Assembly: GCA_039822045.1 (NCBI GenBank)
Contig: JBCBMY010000013.1
Location: forward strand, 116,595 to 180,594
Origin: HLUCCA09 sp039822045
GTDB taxonomy: Bacteria > Pseudomonadota > Alphaproteobacteria > Rhodobacterales > Rhodobacteraceae
Reading direction: 5' to 3'
DNA: 64,000 nt
Positions 55,004 to 63,848 of this stretch are shown piece by piece; positions within the stretch are counted from its first letter, which is position 1, and every line of letters starts with the position of its first letter. Under the pieces are notes generated by a model, which was not told where the DNA came from, did no database searches, and worked only from the letters and a program-made list of their open reading frames with translations. Position numbers and translations under genes: made by a program.

Positions 55004-55920
55004 AGGCTTGGATTGCCGCTTTCTGCTCTGCGTTTCTTTTGTCCGGTCTGGCCGGCACGGCCTCGGCTCAGCTCGGCGAAGCCCTCCAGGCTCTGATGCC
55101 GCGAGGTCACGCCACGTATGCCGACGTCGCCTATGCCGACCGTGATCCGGTGCGCAATCTCCTCGACATCTATGTGCCCCGCCACGTCGAGAACCCGCCG
55201 CTGGTCGTCCAGATCCATGGCGGCGGATTTGCCTTTGGCGACAAGTCCAATCCCGACGGCCTCGACATGTTTCTGCGCGCCGGCATGGCCGTGGCTTCGA
55301 TCAACTATCGCCTGAGCGACACCACGACCTGGCCGGGACAGCTTGACGACCTGTCCGACGCCTTTGCGTTCTTGAGGAACGCCGGGCCGGACTATAGCTA
55401 CGATGGAAGCCGTATTGCGTCGCTTGGTGCCTCGGCTGGCGGACATCTTTCGGCCATAGCTGGGATTGTGCTTTCTGCCGACGACGCATCGCGGCTGCGC
55501 GCCAGCGTGGTGCTCTTTCCGCCCGTCCTGTTCGACAAGATGGATGAGGATGCCGCATCGATCGGGATGGTGCCTGTCACGGGCGAGACGTCCGGTGCCT
55601 CGTCGCCGGAATCCATGTTGATCGGCGCCCCCGTTGGCGAAAACCCCGACCTGGCGGCTGCCGCGAGCCCGCTGACCTATCTCGATGCGCTTCCCGACGA
55701 CACTCCGCTGCCGGCCTTCCTAATCCTGCACGGCGCCGATGACCGAAACATCGCCCGCGGCCAGTCGGGCCGACTGTTCACAGCGCTCTTGAACCGCCCC
55801 ACGATCACCAATCTCGAATACCATCTGCTGCCCGACAGCGGCCACGGTTCGGGCGCGTTCAACGAGCTTGAGCCGATGCTGATGGTCATCGAGTTCCTCC
55901 GCGAGAGCTTGGCCGAATGA
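55000..55920 (+). CDS. Secreted alpha/beta hydrolase (HSL/BD-FAE like)
   Basis: The 306-residue protein has a signal peptide (WIAAFCSAFLLSGLAGTASA) and a hormone-sensitive-lipase-like esterase domain: HGGGFAFGDKS (oxyanion hole), GASAGGH (nucleophile elbow), LHGADDRN (acid) and DSGHGSG (His). The triad seems complete. Its start overlaps the tautomerase stop (ATGA). A periplasmic esterase in this operon could release an aromatic acid from an ester (for example a gallate-type ester); that is inference. Confidence 0.85.
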   Translation: MKAWIAAFCSAFLLSGLAGTASAQLGEALQALMPRGHATYADVAYADRDPVRNLLDIYVPRHVENPPLVVQIHGGGFAFGDKSNPDGLDMFLRAGMAVASINYRLSDTTTWPGQLDDLSDAFAFLRNAGPDYSYDGSRIASLGASAGGHLSAIAGIVLSADDASRLRASVVLFPPVLFDKMDEDAASIGMVPVTGETSGASSPESMLIGAPVGENPDLAAAASPLTYLDALPDDTPLPAFLILHGADDRNIARGQSGRLFTALLNRPTITNLEYHLLPDSGHGSGAFNELEPMLMVIEFLRESLAE

Positions 55921-55945
55921 CACGCAATCGACCGGAGGCCCCGCG

Positions 55946-56902
55946 ATGACCGAGCCATGCTTCGATGTCGCCCATCTCGGCCATGTTGAGCTGCTAACCG
56001 ACAAGTTCGACGACAGCCTCGACTTCTTCACGCGCGTCTACGGTCTAAAGATCGCGGCCCGCGAGGGAGAGAGCGCCTTTCTGCGCGCCTGGGACGACTA
56101 CGAGATGCACTCGCTCAAGCTGACGCGAGCCGACACTACGGGCGTCGGCCATATCGCCTATCGCGTCTCCTCGCCCGAAGCGCTCGACCGGCGCATCGCG
56201 GCCATCGAGGCCAGCGGGTTTGAGGTGATCGGCTGGGTGGACGGCGACGCGGGCCACGGCCGCGCCTTTCGGTTCGCCGACCCGTTTGGCCATGTGTTCG
56301 AACTCTACTGGGACACCCGGAAATACGTGGCCGAGGGCGCCGAGATCCCAGCGCTCAAGAACAATGCGAGCCGGTTTCATGCCACTGGCGCCTGCCCCCG
56401 TCGGCTGGATCACGTCAACTTGCTGTCCGAGGACGTGACCGAGTTCCGTCGCTTCATGGTCACGTGTCTTGGCGCGCGTGTGACCGAGTATATCCAGCTC
56501 GACAATGGCCGGATCGGCGGGTGTTGGTTCACCGTCAACAACAAGACTTACGACCTCGCCTGCACCGAGGAACATGGCGGCGGCATGGGCCGGCTGCACC
56601 ATGTGACCTACGCCACCGACCAGCGCGAGGACATTCTGCGCGCCGCCGACATCCTCCTCGAAAACGGCGTCCATATCGAGACCGGGCCGCACAAGCACGC
56701 CATCCAGGGCACCTTCTTTCTCTATGTCTGGGAGCCCGCGGGCAATCGGGTGGAACTCGCCAATTCTGGCGCCCGACTGATCCTCGACCCCAACTGGCAG
56801 CCCGTCTGCTGGACCGAGACCGACCGCAAAAAGGGCCAGGCCTGGGGGCTCAAGACCATCGAGACGTTCCACACCCACGGGACGCCGCCAATCAAGCGGT
56901 AA
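55946..56902 (+). CDS. VOC-family extradiol ring-cleavage dioxygenase
   Basis: The 318-residue protein has two VOC domains (HLGHVELLTDKFDDSLDFFT; RLDHVNLLSEDVTEFRRFMV). Probable Fe(II) ligands are H156 in LDHVNLL, H218 or H219 in LHHVTYA and E270 in GNRVELA. HGFEVIGWV... and DPFGHVFELYW complete the type-I extradiol signature. GGAGG precedes the ATG. Its position next to the 4-oxalomesaconate genes suggests that it cleaves a gallate- or protocatechuate-like ring, although the family usually acts on catechols. Confidence 0.88.
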   Translation: MTEPCFDVAHLGHVELLTDKFDDSLDFFTRVYGLKIAAREGESAFLRAWDDYEMHSLKLTRADTTGVGHIAYRVSSPEALDRRIAAIEASGFEVIGWVDGDAGHGRAFRFADPFGHVFELYWDTRKYVAEGAEIPALKNNASRFHATGACPRRLDHVNLLSEDVTEFRRFMVTCLGARVTEYIQLDNGRIGGCWFTVNNKTYDLACTEEHGGGMGRLHHVTYATDQREDILRAADILLENGVHIETGPHKHAIQGTFFLYVWEPAGNRVELANSGARLILDPNWQPVCWTETDRKKGQAWGLKTIETFHTHGTPPIKR

Positions 56903-56984
56903 CCGCGCCGGATCCAAGCACCAAAACGAACCGGAGCAGGGCGTCCGGCACCAGGGTACGGGCAGAAGCGCAGCGAGGGCAGAG

Positions 56985-58892
56985 ATGCAGTTTCATCTGA
57001 ATGGGTTTCACGCCGGCGACCCGGACATCCACACACCGGCCGAGGGCTATGGCGACAACCCGGCCAGTCTCCCCTCCGAGGTCGACGTCCTGATCGTGGG
57101 CTGCGGGCCGGCTGGCCTGACGCTCGCCGCCCAACTTGCCCGCTTTCCCGAGATCAAGACCTGCATCGTCGAGCGCAAAGGCGGACCCATGGAAAAGGGC
57201 CAGGCCGATGGCATCTCCTGCCGCACCATGGAGATGTTTCAGACCTTCGGCTTTGCCGAAAAGGTCAAGCGCGAGGCCTATTGGGTCAACGAGACGACAT
57301 TCTGGAATCCCAACCCCGAACGCCCCGAGGAGATCCACCGCACCGGACGCATCCAGGACGTCGAAGACGGGCTGTCCGAGATGCCCCATGTCATCCTGAA
57401 TCAGGCACGCGTGCATGACCGCTATCTCGAGGTGATGCGCAACGCGCCGACACGGCTTGAGCCCGTCTATGGGCGTAAGCTCGTCGATCTCGAGGTCGCG
57501 CAGGATGGCACAGAGTACCCCGTGACGGTTACTCTGGAGAATGCCGCCCAGGGCGACCAAACCGAAACCGTCCGCGCCCGCTATGTCGTGGGTTGCGACG
57601 GGGCGCGCAGCGCCGTGCGCAGCGCCATCGGCCGCGCCCTTCACGGGGATCGGGCGAACCAGGCCTGGGGCGTGATGGACGTCCTCGCGGTCACCGACTT
57701 CCCCGACATCCGGCTCAAGACCCTCATCAAGTCGGCGGGCGAGGGCAACATCATCATAATCCCGCGTGAGGGCGGCCACCTTGTGCGCATCTATATCGAG
57801 ATGGACAAGCTCTCCGAGGGGCAACGCGTCTCGCCAAACGACATGACGGTCGACCGGCTGATCGACGCCACCAACCGCGTCATTCGCCCCTACGCCATAG
57901 ATGTGCGCGAGGTCGCATGGTGGTCGATTTACGAAGTGGGGCACAGCCTGACCGACAAGTTCGACGACGTGCCGGCCCACGCCGTGGCGGCGCGTACGCC
58001 GCGCGTGTTTATCGCGGGCGATGCCTGTCACACGCATAGCGCCAAGGCCGGGCAGGGCATGAACGTGTCGATGGGGGACACGTTCAATCTGGGCTGGAAA
58101 CTGATCGCCGTTCTGCTCGGCCGCTCTGGCCCCGAGCTACTCCACACCTATTCCGCCGAGCGGCAGAAGGTGGCGCAAGACCTCATCGATTTCGACCATG
58201 AATGGTCGCGGATTATCGGCGCGCCGCCCGAACACGGCGTGTCGGCCGAAGAAACCCCGCGCTTTCAGCGTTACTTCATCGAGCATGGTCGCTTCACCGC
58301 GGGCCTTTCCGTTCGGTACGCGCCGTCCGCGCTGACTGGAACGCCCGATTGGCAGCACCTGGCCAGCGGGTTCGACATCGGTGCGCGGTTTCACTCGGCG
58401 CCCGTGATCCGGCTGGTCGATGCCAAGCCCATGCATCTGGGCCATGTGAGCGAGGCTGACGGGCGCTGGCGGCTCTATGCCTTTGCCGGCGCCGGGATAC
58501 CTTCGGACCCGAACTCGGGTTTGGGTGCGCTCTGCCGGTTCCTCGCCGAAGCCGAGGGCTCGCCCGTGCGGCGGTTCACGCCGCCCGGCGCGGCGCGCGA
58601 CGCCGTGTTCGATCTTCGCGCTGTATTCCAGCACTATCACCGCGATCTGGATCTCGGTGCGATGCCCGAGATCCTGAAACCTGCAAAAGGCGCGCTTGGC
58701 CTGCGGGATTGCGAGAAGATGTTCTGCCCCGATCTGCGGCAGGGCGACGTCTTTGGTCTGCGGGGCATCGACCGCGAGCGAGGGGCCCTGGTCGTCGTAC
58801 GCCCCGATCAGTATGTGGCCCACGTCCTGCCGCTCGATGGCCATGCGCAGCTCACAGCCTTCTTTGAGGGGGTCATGCTGCCGCAAGTCTGA
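56985..58892 (+). CDS. FAD-dependent aromatic hydroxylase (3-hydroxybenzoate 4-monooxygenase-like, MobA)
   Basis: The 635-residue flavoprotein has VLIVGCGPAGLTLAAQLARF for FAD binding, MEKGQADGISCRTMEMFQTF, VGCDGARSAVRSAIGRALHG, the second FAD motif GDACHTHSAKAGQGMNVSMG and a C-terminal thioredoxin-like domain. Length and the N-terminus MQFHLNGFHAG resemble MobA (3-hydroxybenzoate 4-hydroxylase, about 639 residues). Phenol 2-monooxygenase is the alternative. It would introduce the hydroxyl needed for ring cleavage by the preceding dioxygenase. Confidence 0.88.
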   Translation: MQFHLNGFHAGDPDIHTPAEGYGDNPASLPSEVDVLIVGCGPAGLTLAAQLARFPEIKTCIVERKGGPMEKGQADGISCRTMEMFQTFGFAEKVKREAYWVNETTFWNPNPERPEEIHRTGRIQDVEDGLSEMPHVILNQARVHDRYLEVMRNAPTRLEPVYGRKLVDLEVAQDGTEYPVTVTLENAAQGDQTETVRARYVVGCDGARSAVRSAIGRALHGDRANQAWGVMDVLAVTDFPDIRLKTLIKSAGEGNIIIIPREGGHLVRIYIEMDKLSEGQRVSPNDMTVDRLIDATNRVIRPYAIDVREVAWWSIYEVGHSLTDKFDDVPAHAVAARTPRVFIAGDACHTHSAKAGQGMNVSMGDTFNLGWKLIAVLLGRSGPELLHTYSAERQKVAQDLIDFDHEWSRIIGAPPEHGVSAEETPRFQRYFIEHGRFTAGLSVRYAPSALTGTPDWQHLASGFDIGARFHSAPVIRLVDAKPMHLGHVSEADGRWRLYAFAGAGIPSDPNSGLGALCRFLAEAEGSPVRRFTPPGAARDAVFDLRAVFQHYHRDLDLGAMPEILKPAKGALGLRDCEKMFCPDLRQGDVFGLRGIDRERGALVVVRPDQYVAHVLPLDGHAQLTAFFEGVMLPQV

Positions 58893-58955
58893 TCACACTT
58901 GCCCCTGTGGCAGCAGCATCGGGCCGGCTGGGCTGGCCCTTAAGCCCTCATTCAA

Positions 58956-59630
58956 TCATCGGCCGAAGAGCATAACGGCGATTGGAACGGGCGACACGGC
59001 AATAGCGAGGGCCAGAAAGGTGGGCAGCGGAGCGAAGAGCCCGCTCAAGCCTGCCATCAACGAGATCCCGCCGCCGCCGACAACGACGTTGCCGGGAATG
59101 TTCACCATGATGGCCAGCGCGACATAGCGATGGCGGAGGGCGAAGGCGAGCAGGTTCGGCGGCGCGCCGGACAGCAGCAGTTCCAGCCGCTCATCGCGCG
59201 ACAGCGGCGCCGCCTGGGCCACGAGGTCCGCGGCTTTGTGAAGGTGCAGCGCGTTGAGAAACCGGGCTTGCGCCGCGATGGGCACTATGCAGCCAACGGA
59301 AAAGGACAGCATCATCGCGGCCACGGTCGCGCCGTAGACAACCGGGGCAACCGAAGCGCCGAACGCCGCGAGCATGGCCAGCCCGATCTCAGCGCCAGGC
59401 ACGAAGGGCAGGACAAGCAGGGCAATGTAGGCGGCAGATGCAAGCATGATCGCGCGGCGCACCATCTCGGCGTTGTCGGGCATCGCCGCGAGGTCCAACG
59501 CGTCGCGCAGTTCGTGCGAGCCCCATGTTGCCGCCACGACGACGGCCACGAGCCCCACGATCCGCAGAACGATCCAGGCCGCCCCGCTTCGGACACGACG
59601 ATCATTGGCAACCTGCCCAAATCGGCCCAT
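58956..59630 (-). CDS. VTT-domain (DedA/TVP38-like) membrane protein
   Basis: The ~224-residue polytopic protein has IVLRIVGLVAVVVAATWGSH, LLVLPFVPGAEIGLAMLAAF and a C-terminal NIPGNVVVGGGGISLMAGLS, typical of SNARE-associated/VTT proteins involved in lipid scrambling. I prefer the ATG at 59630, preceded by AGGGG; ATGs at 59651 and 59663 are alternatives. It converges with the hydroxylase gene. Confidence 0.8.
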   Translation of the reverse strand: MGRFGQVANDRRVRSGAAWIVLRIVGLVAVVVAATWGSHELRDALDLAAMPDNAEMVRRAIMLASAAYIALLVLPFVPGAEIGLAMLAAFGASVAPVVYGATVAAMMLSFSVGCIVPIAAQARFLNALHLHKAADLVAQAAPLSRDERLELLLSGAPPNLLAFALRHRYVALAIMVNIPGNVVVGGGGISLMAGLSGLFAPLPTFLALAIAVSPVPIAVMLFGR

Positions 59631-59790
59631 GGTGCGTCCCCTAAATCCCATGAATTCTAGCAAAGATCATGTGAGCGCGGGAGGGCCTCGGCCGCGCGAT
59701 GGGTTGATGGCGCGTGGCATGACGCCTCTGCCCCCGACGCAATGCCGGCTCGCTGCCGCGATGCGCGCATAGATACGTACCCCAACACAT

Positions 59791-59818
59791 AAGAAAGGCC
59801 CCGCACGATGGCGGGGCC
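59791..59818 (-). terminator. Terminator for the fasciclin gene
   Basis: GGCCCCGC (59797-59804) pairs with GCGGGGCC (59811-59818) around a six-base loop. Read leftward, it is followed by a TTTCTT tract, consistent with termination of the leftward fasciclin transcript. Confidence 0.75.
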
Positions 59819-59860
59819 CTCGAATTCAAGTCCGTTTGCCCGGCTGGCCGGGCCCGAACC

Positions 59861-60340
59861 TTAGTCCTGCTCGGGCAGGATCACGGCATCGATCACGTGG
59901 ATCACACCGTTCGACGTTTCGATATCGGCGGTCACGACGTTGGCGCCGTCGATCGTGACGCCACCTTCGGTGCCGATGGTGATCTCCGAGCCCTCGACCG
60001 TGGCGGCCGTCATACCGTCCGACAGGTCGGTCGACATCACCTTACCCGGCACAACGTGGTAGGTGAGGATCGCGGTGAGCTGCTCGGTGTCTTCCAGAAG
60101 GCCCTCGACGGTTCCCTCCGGCAGATCGGCAAAGGCGGCATCGGTCGGTGCGAAGACGGTGAAGGGGCCGTCGCCCTTCAGCGTGTCGACGAGGCCCGCG
60201 GCCTGAACGGCGGCAACAAGCGTTTCGAACTGCCCGGCCTCAACCGCGGTGTCCACGATATCCTTCGAGGCGCTGCCAGCGAGGGCGGGGCCCGAGAGGA
60301 CGGCGGCGGTGGCCAGGGCGGCCAGAGTAGTACGGATCAT
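59861..60340 (-). CDS. Secreted fasciclin-domain protein
   Basis: The 159-residue protein has a signal peptide (IRTTLAALATAAVLSGPALA) and one FAS1 domain (GPFTVFAPTDAAFADLPEGT, VEGLLEDTEQLTAILTYHVV, PGKVMSTDL, NVVTADIETSNGVIHVIDAV). Such proteins are periplasmic or surface adhesion/cell-envelope proteins. The ATG at 60340 follows GGAAGACCAG; the longer frame adds a basic stretch without a signal. Confidence 0.92.
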   Translation of the reverse strand: MIRTTLAALATAAVLSGPALAGSASKDIVDTAVEAGQFETLVAAVQAAGLVDTLKGDGPFTVFAPTDAAFADLPEGTVEGLLEDTEQLTAILTYHVVPGKVMSTDLSDGMTAATVEGSEITIGTEGGVTIDGANVVTADIETSNGVIHVIDAVILPEQD

Positions 60341-60696
60341 CTGGTCTTCCTTCCTGTCATTGATGGTCAAGTCGCGGCCCGGCTTCAGTGGGCCACGCTT
60401 GAAAGACGCACGAACCGGGCGTCTGGATCCGTGCTGAAAACCGCTCACGCGCTTTGACTTTGCGCGCCCTGGGCTAAGCTGCGGCACACGCAGATTTCAA
60501 AACACGGACACGTCAGAAGATGTGAAGATCGACCACTGATCGAGGCCAGTTGGTCGCGCTTGCGGGCGAGTTTGGGCGACCCCAAGTCGATCAAGAGCGG
60601 TAAACATCCGCGTGAGACTGGAAATCAACGAAAGCGTCGCGGTGATTCTGTAGGTATGGGGGGTGCCGACCGACGCGCCGAACTGAGGAGACGCAT
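60341..60696. other. 356-bp divergent intergenic region (fasciclin / msrP)
   Basis: No coding frame is supported. The region must carry both promoters. I see short A/T islands (near 60498-60515 and 60598-60635) but no -35/-10 pair good enough to name. Confidence 0.5.
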
Positions 60697-61608
60697 ATGG
60701 CCCATCGCTGGACGAACGATCTCACCCATGCAGACGTGACGCCCAGGGCGGCATGGATGAATCGGCGGCAGATCATTGCAGCCGGAGGCAGTCTTGCCGC
60801 TTTCGCCGCTGCGGGCGCCGCCGGTACGGCCCACGCTGCGAAGGACCTCGAGCCAAATACCTGGGAAGAGATTACGACCTACAACAACTTCTACGAGTTC
60901 GGCACGGGTAAGAGCGACCCCGCGAAGTACGCAGGCTCCCTCACCACGGTGCCCTGGTCGATTACGTTCGATGGCCTGGTCGACAAGCCCGGCGAGTATG
61001 ACCTCAAAGACATTATGTCCGAGATGACCATCGAAGAGCGGATCTACCGGTTCCGCTGTGTCGAGGCCTGGTCGATGGTCATTCCCTGGAACGGGTTCGA
61101 ACTGGCCGATCTCCTTACCATGGTCGGCGTGAAGCCCGAGGCGAAATATGTGGCCTTCGAGACCCTCGTGCGACCGGAGGAGATGCCGGGCGTCAAGTTC
61201 CCCGTGCTCGACTGGCCCTATATCGAAGGGCTGCGCCTCGACGAGGCGATGCACCCGCTGACGATCATGGCAACAGGCATCTACGACAAGCCGATGCCCA
61301 ACCAAAACGGCGCCCCCATTCGGCTGGTCGTGCCGTGGAAGTATGGTTTCAAGTCGATCAAGTCGATCGTCCGCATTACGCTGACGGAAGAGCAGCCGCC
61401 GACCACGTGGAACAAGATGAGCGCGCGAGAATACGGCTTCTATTCCAACGTGAACCCGACGGTAGATCATCCGCGCTGGAGCCAGGAAACCGAGAAGGTC
61501 ATCGGCGGCGGACTGTTCGCCAAACGTCAGCCCACATTGATGTTCAACGGCTATGAAGACGAAGTCGCCTCGATGTACGAGGGGATGGATCTGTCGATTT
61601 TCTACTGA
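60697..61608 (+). CDS. msrP: Protein-methionine-sulfoxide reductase catalytic subunit
   Basis: MsrP (YedY) is a periplasmic molybdopterin enzyme that repairs oxidised methionines. The 303-residue protein has a Tat signal (NRRQIIAAGGSLAAFAAAGA), the molybdenum-ligand Cys C121 in FRCVEAWSMVIPWNGFELA, and conserved PNQNGAPIRLVVPWKYGFKS. GAGGAG precedes the ATG. msrQ follows 113 bp downstream. Confidence 0.95.
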   Translation: MAHRWTNDLTHADVTPRAAWMNRRQIIAAGGSLAAFAAAGAAGTAHAAKDLEPNTWEEITTYNNFYEFGTGKSDPAKYAGSLTTVPWSITFDGLVDKPGEYDLKDIMSEMTIEERIYRFRCVEAWSMVIPWNGFELADLLTMVGVKPEAKYVAFETLVRPEEMPGVKFPVLDWPYIEGLRLDEAMHPLTIMATGIYDKPMPNQNGAPIRLVVPWKYGFKSIKSIVRITLTEEQPPTTWNKMSAREYGFYSNVNPTVDHPRWSQETEKVIGGGLFAKRQPTLMFNGYEDEVASMYEGMDLSIFY

Positions 61609-61721
61609 TTGGGGTTCGCGGCCGCAGCCGCGGAGTAGCGACGGTTCACGACGGAGCGAGGCCCGGAAACATCGGCCTCGCAAATCTTTGACCTTGCGAT
61701 GGCACGCGCCATCTTCGGCCT

Positions 61722-62342
61722 ATGATGATCGATCGCATCAACCAGACCCTGCGTAAGCTGCCGGACTGGCCGCTCTACGTTATCGGCGTCATTCCGATCA
61801 TCTGGATCTACTACCGGGGCGCGACGGGCCATCTGGGGGTCGAACCGGTCGAGGTGATCGAGCACAAGCTGGGCCTTTGGGCGCTGTGGCTGCTGATCCT
61901 CGGTCTCGCGATGTCGCCGATCGCGCAGTACTTCCAGATCAAGGCAATCAAGTTCCGCCGCGCCATCGGCCTTCTGGCCTTCGTCTATGTGCTCGCCCAC
62001 CTTCTAACCTGGCTGATCCTCGACGTTCAGATCCTGGGCCAGGTGTGGAAAGACATCATGAAGCGTCCCTATATTACGATCGGGATGGCGGCCTTCATTC
62101 TGATGATCCCGCTCGCCGCCACGTCGAACAACTGGTCGATCCGCACGTTGGGGGCCGCCGGTTGGCAACGGCTGCACCGGCTCGCCTATATCGTCGCGAT
62201 TTTTGGGGCGGTGCATTTTGTAATGTTGTCCAAAGGCTTTCAACTTGAGCCTTTGATCTATCTTGCGATTGTGCTGGGCCTCGTCGCTCTCCGGCTCCGC
62301 AAGAAAAAGAAGAAAGTCAGGCCGCGCGAGCGTACGGCCTGA
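61722..62342 (+). CDS. msrQ: Protein-methionine-sulfoxide reductase heme-binding subunit
   Basis: MsrQ (YedZ) is the heme-b membrane partner that passes electrons to MsrP. The 206-residue protein has about six spans, with heme-ligand histidines expected in YVLAHLLTWLILDVQI and WQRLHRLAYIVAIFGAVHFV, and a basic C-terminal tail (RLRKKKKKVRPRERTA). Two adjacent ATGs (61722, 61725) are possible starts. Confidence 0.94.
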   Translation: MMIDRINQTLRKLPDWPLYVIGVIPIIWIYYRGATGHLGVEPVEVIEHKLGLWALWLLILGLAMSPIAQYFQIKAIKFRRAIGLLAFVYVLAHLLTWLILDVQILGQVWKDIMKRPYITIGMAAFILMIPLAATSNNWSIRTLGAAGWQRLHRLAYIVAIFGAVHFVMLSKGFQLEPLIYLAIVLGLVALRLRKKKKKVRPRERTA

Positions 62343-62359
62343 AGAACAGGAGATCACAC

Positions 62360-63106
62360 ATGAAGAACCTGATAGCCGGTGGCGCGCTAGCGCTGGCGCT
62401 TGCCCAACCTCTCTGGGCCGTCGAAGGAGAAATCGAGCAGGTCTCGCCCCATGTCGGCGAGATGATGGTCCGGATGGGCTCGGTCGAGGTGGAAGACCGC
62501 TTGCGCTTTGAGCCCTATCAGATGCTCGACGACCTTTTCACGCGCAACGACTATGTCTTGCTGATGCGCCACGGTCCCACCGATTGGTCGAAGCGCGATA
62601 TCGACAACGTCGCGCCGACGGATTGCGAGAACCAGCGCGTCCTCAGCGACGAAGGCCACGAGCGCATGTTCGATCTGGGTGTGCTGCTGGGCGCCAACGA
62701 TCTGGTGCCCGGCAAGATCGTGGTCAGCGAATGGTGCCGAAATCAGGAGACGCTCACCAACCTCCTGCGCGGCCTTGAACAGGCCCGCCCGGGTACTGTT
62801 ACGAACCTCGATGTCGAGACCGATCCGGGTCTGAACCTGCTCCTCTCCTTGCAGGGGGCGCCGAATGTCGAGCCCATCCGTGGCCATATCGACAGCTGGA
62901 CCGGCGAGGACAGTGACGGCCCGCTCCTGATCATCAGCCACTTCACCAACATCGAAGAGCTGACCACGTTCAACATCTATGAAGGCGAGATGCTGATGAT
63001 CGATCCGACACGGGACGATCGGGTGCTGGGATACCTGCGCTTGCGGTCGGCCGCGCCGGATGTGGGGCACTTCACGCCGCAGCAGGTCGCCGGCGAGAGG
63101 CAGTAG
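62360..63106 (+). CDS. Secreted histidine phosphatase-family protein
   Basis: The 248-residue protein has a signal peptide (KNLIAGGALALALAQPLWAV) and histidine-phosphatase motifs: LLMRHGPTDW with the catalytic His, RVLSDEGHERMFDLGVLL, SEWCRNQETLTNLL and the second His in LLIISHFTNIEEL. It lies 17 bp after msrQ and may share its transcript; a terminator follows. The substrate is unknown. Confidence 0.85.
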   Translation: MKNLIAGGALALALAQPLWAVEGEIEQVSPHVGEMMVRMGSVEVEDRLRFEPYQMLDDLFTRNDYVLLMRHGPTDWSKRDIDNVAPTDCENQRVLSDEGHERMFDLGVLLGANDLVPGKIVVSEWCRNQETLTNLLRGLEQARPGTVTNLDVETDPGLNLLLSLQGAPNVEPIRGHIDSWTGEDSDGPLLIISHFTNIEELTTFNIYEGEMLMIDPTRDDRVLGYLRLRSAAPDVGHFTPQQVAGERQ

Positions 63107-63128
63107 CGTTCTGCCGGATCTGCACCAG

Positions 63129-63164
63129 AAAAGGCCCTCTGCGACTCGCGCAGGGGGCCTTTTT
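63129..63164 (+). terminator. Rho-independent terminator after the msrPQ-phosphatase genes
   Basis: AAAAGGCCCTCTGCG and CGCAGGGGGCCTTTTT form an 11-bp GC-rich stem (one G-U pair) around a short loop, followed by a T-run. It insulates the upstream genes from the rrn operon. Confidence 0.88.
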
Positions 63165-63228
63165 CGTTGGCAGCGCGTCTGCGGGCCCCTCCGAGCGGCC
63201 TGCCTTTGGGGCAGATTCTGTGCGAGTC

Positions 63229-63237
63229 TGTGGATAA
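63229..63237 (-). promoter_or_regulatory. Consensus DnaA box upstream of the rrn operon
   Basis: TGTGGATAA is the complement of the perfect DnaA box TTATCCACA. It lies 150 bp before the rrn promoter. A weaker relative (TGGGGATAT) occurs at 63249-63257. Only one perfect copy is present, so an origin is not implied. Confidence 0.55.
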
Positions 63238-63386
63238 GCCGCCAAATCTGGGGATATGCAGGTGCAGCATCACGATGCGGCAGGGCAGAAGATTGATCAC
63301 TTGGTCAGAATATGCTCGGAAATGGATTGGAAAACAAACGGTTACCCCCACTGCAAAAAAAATGTCATGTTCCGCCAAAAAAGCTC

Positions 63387-63415
63387 TTGCGACCCCCGGG
63401 CCCGATCCGTAAATA
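63387..63415 (+). promoter_or_regulatory. rrn operon promoter
   Basis: TTGCGA (63387-63392) and TAAATA (63410-63415) are 17 bp apart, followed by a C-rich discriminator (CCCCCTC) typical of stringently controlled rRNA promoters. The A-tracts at 63353-63361 and 63377-63382 could act as an UP element. Confidence 0.75.
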
Positions 63416-63423
63416 CCCCCTCA

Positions 63424-63848
63424 CCGGCGGCGCTGAGGCGCTAACGGGGCGCCAAACGGGCCAGCGGCACTTGCCAAGGTAACGAGGCGGAACAAACATC
63501 GAGAGATCGAGCAGGCGGGCGCGCCTAAGGAAAAATAGGCGCTCACGTCGGTTTTGTCTCTCCGCTCTTTGAAATTGCTGGTGACTGAAGAGATTTGTGG
63601 GCGGTTTGGTCCTTTCGACGGATCAATCTCCTACACATCGACTTCCTAGGCAACTCGCGCTGAAGCAGCCCTCTGGGCAGCAGCGGCAAGAGGCGTCGAT
63701 GATGGAAGGTCAGCTTCACTGTTTGAGTGAGGTTTCGGTTTCCTTGGAAACTGAAGCACACATCAGACAGATGACTCATCGGTTCCTTAGCCGGAGCCGA
63801 TGGATGTGCAGAGGTTCGAACGTCAAGAACGTTGCGTGAGCAGCGTTT
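63424..63848 (+). ncRNA. Pre-16S rRNA leader
   Basis: The ~425-nt transcribed leader between the rrn promoter and 16S is typical of Rhodobacterales in length and in blocks such as GGTTTGGTCCTTTCGACGG and GAAGGTCAGCTTCACTG. The hairpin CATCGG...CCGATG (63777-63803) is one recognisable structure. It would contain RNase III sites; none can be pinned down without the 3' flank. No protein-coding gene is present. Confidence 0.7.
63564..63574 (+). promoter_or_regulatory. boxA antitermination element in the rrn leader
   Basis: GCTCTTTGAAA matches the rrn boxA consensus (TGCTCTTTAACA) at the seven positions GCTCTTT. It lies in the leader about 150 nt after the promoter, where NusB/NusE-dependent antitermination sites are expected. 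Confidence 0.65.

Noticed and set aside
63107..63420. Chromosomal replication origin
   Set aside because: Only one perfect DnaA box and no cluster, AT-rich unwinding element or origin-linked genes are visible.
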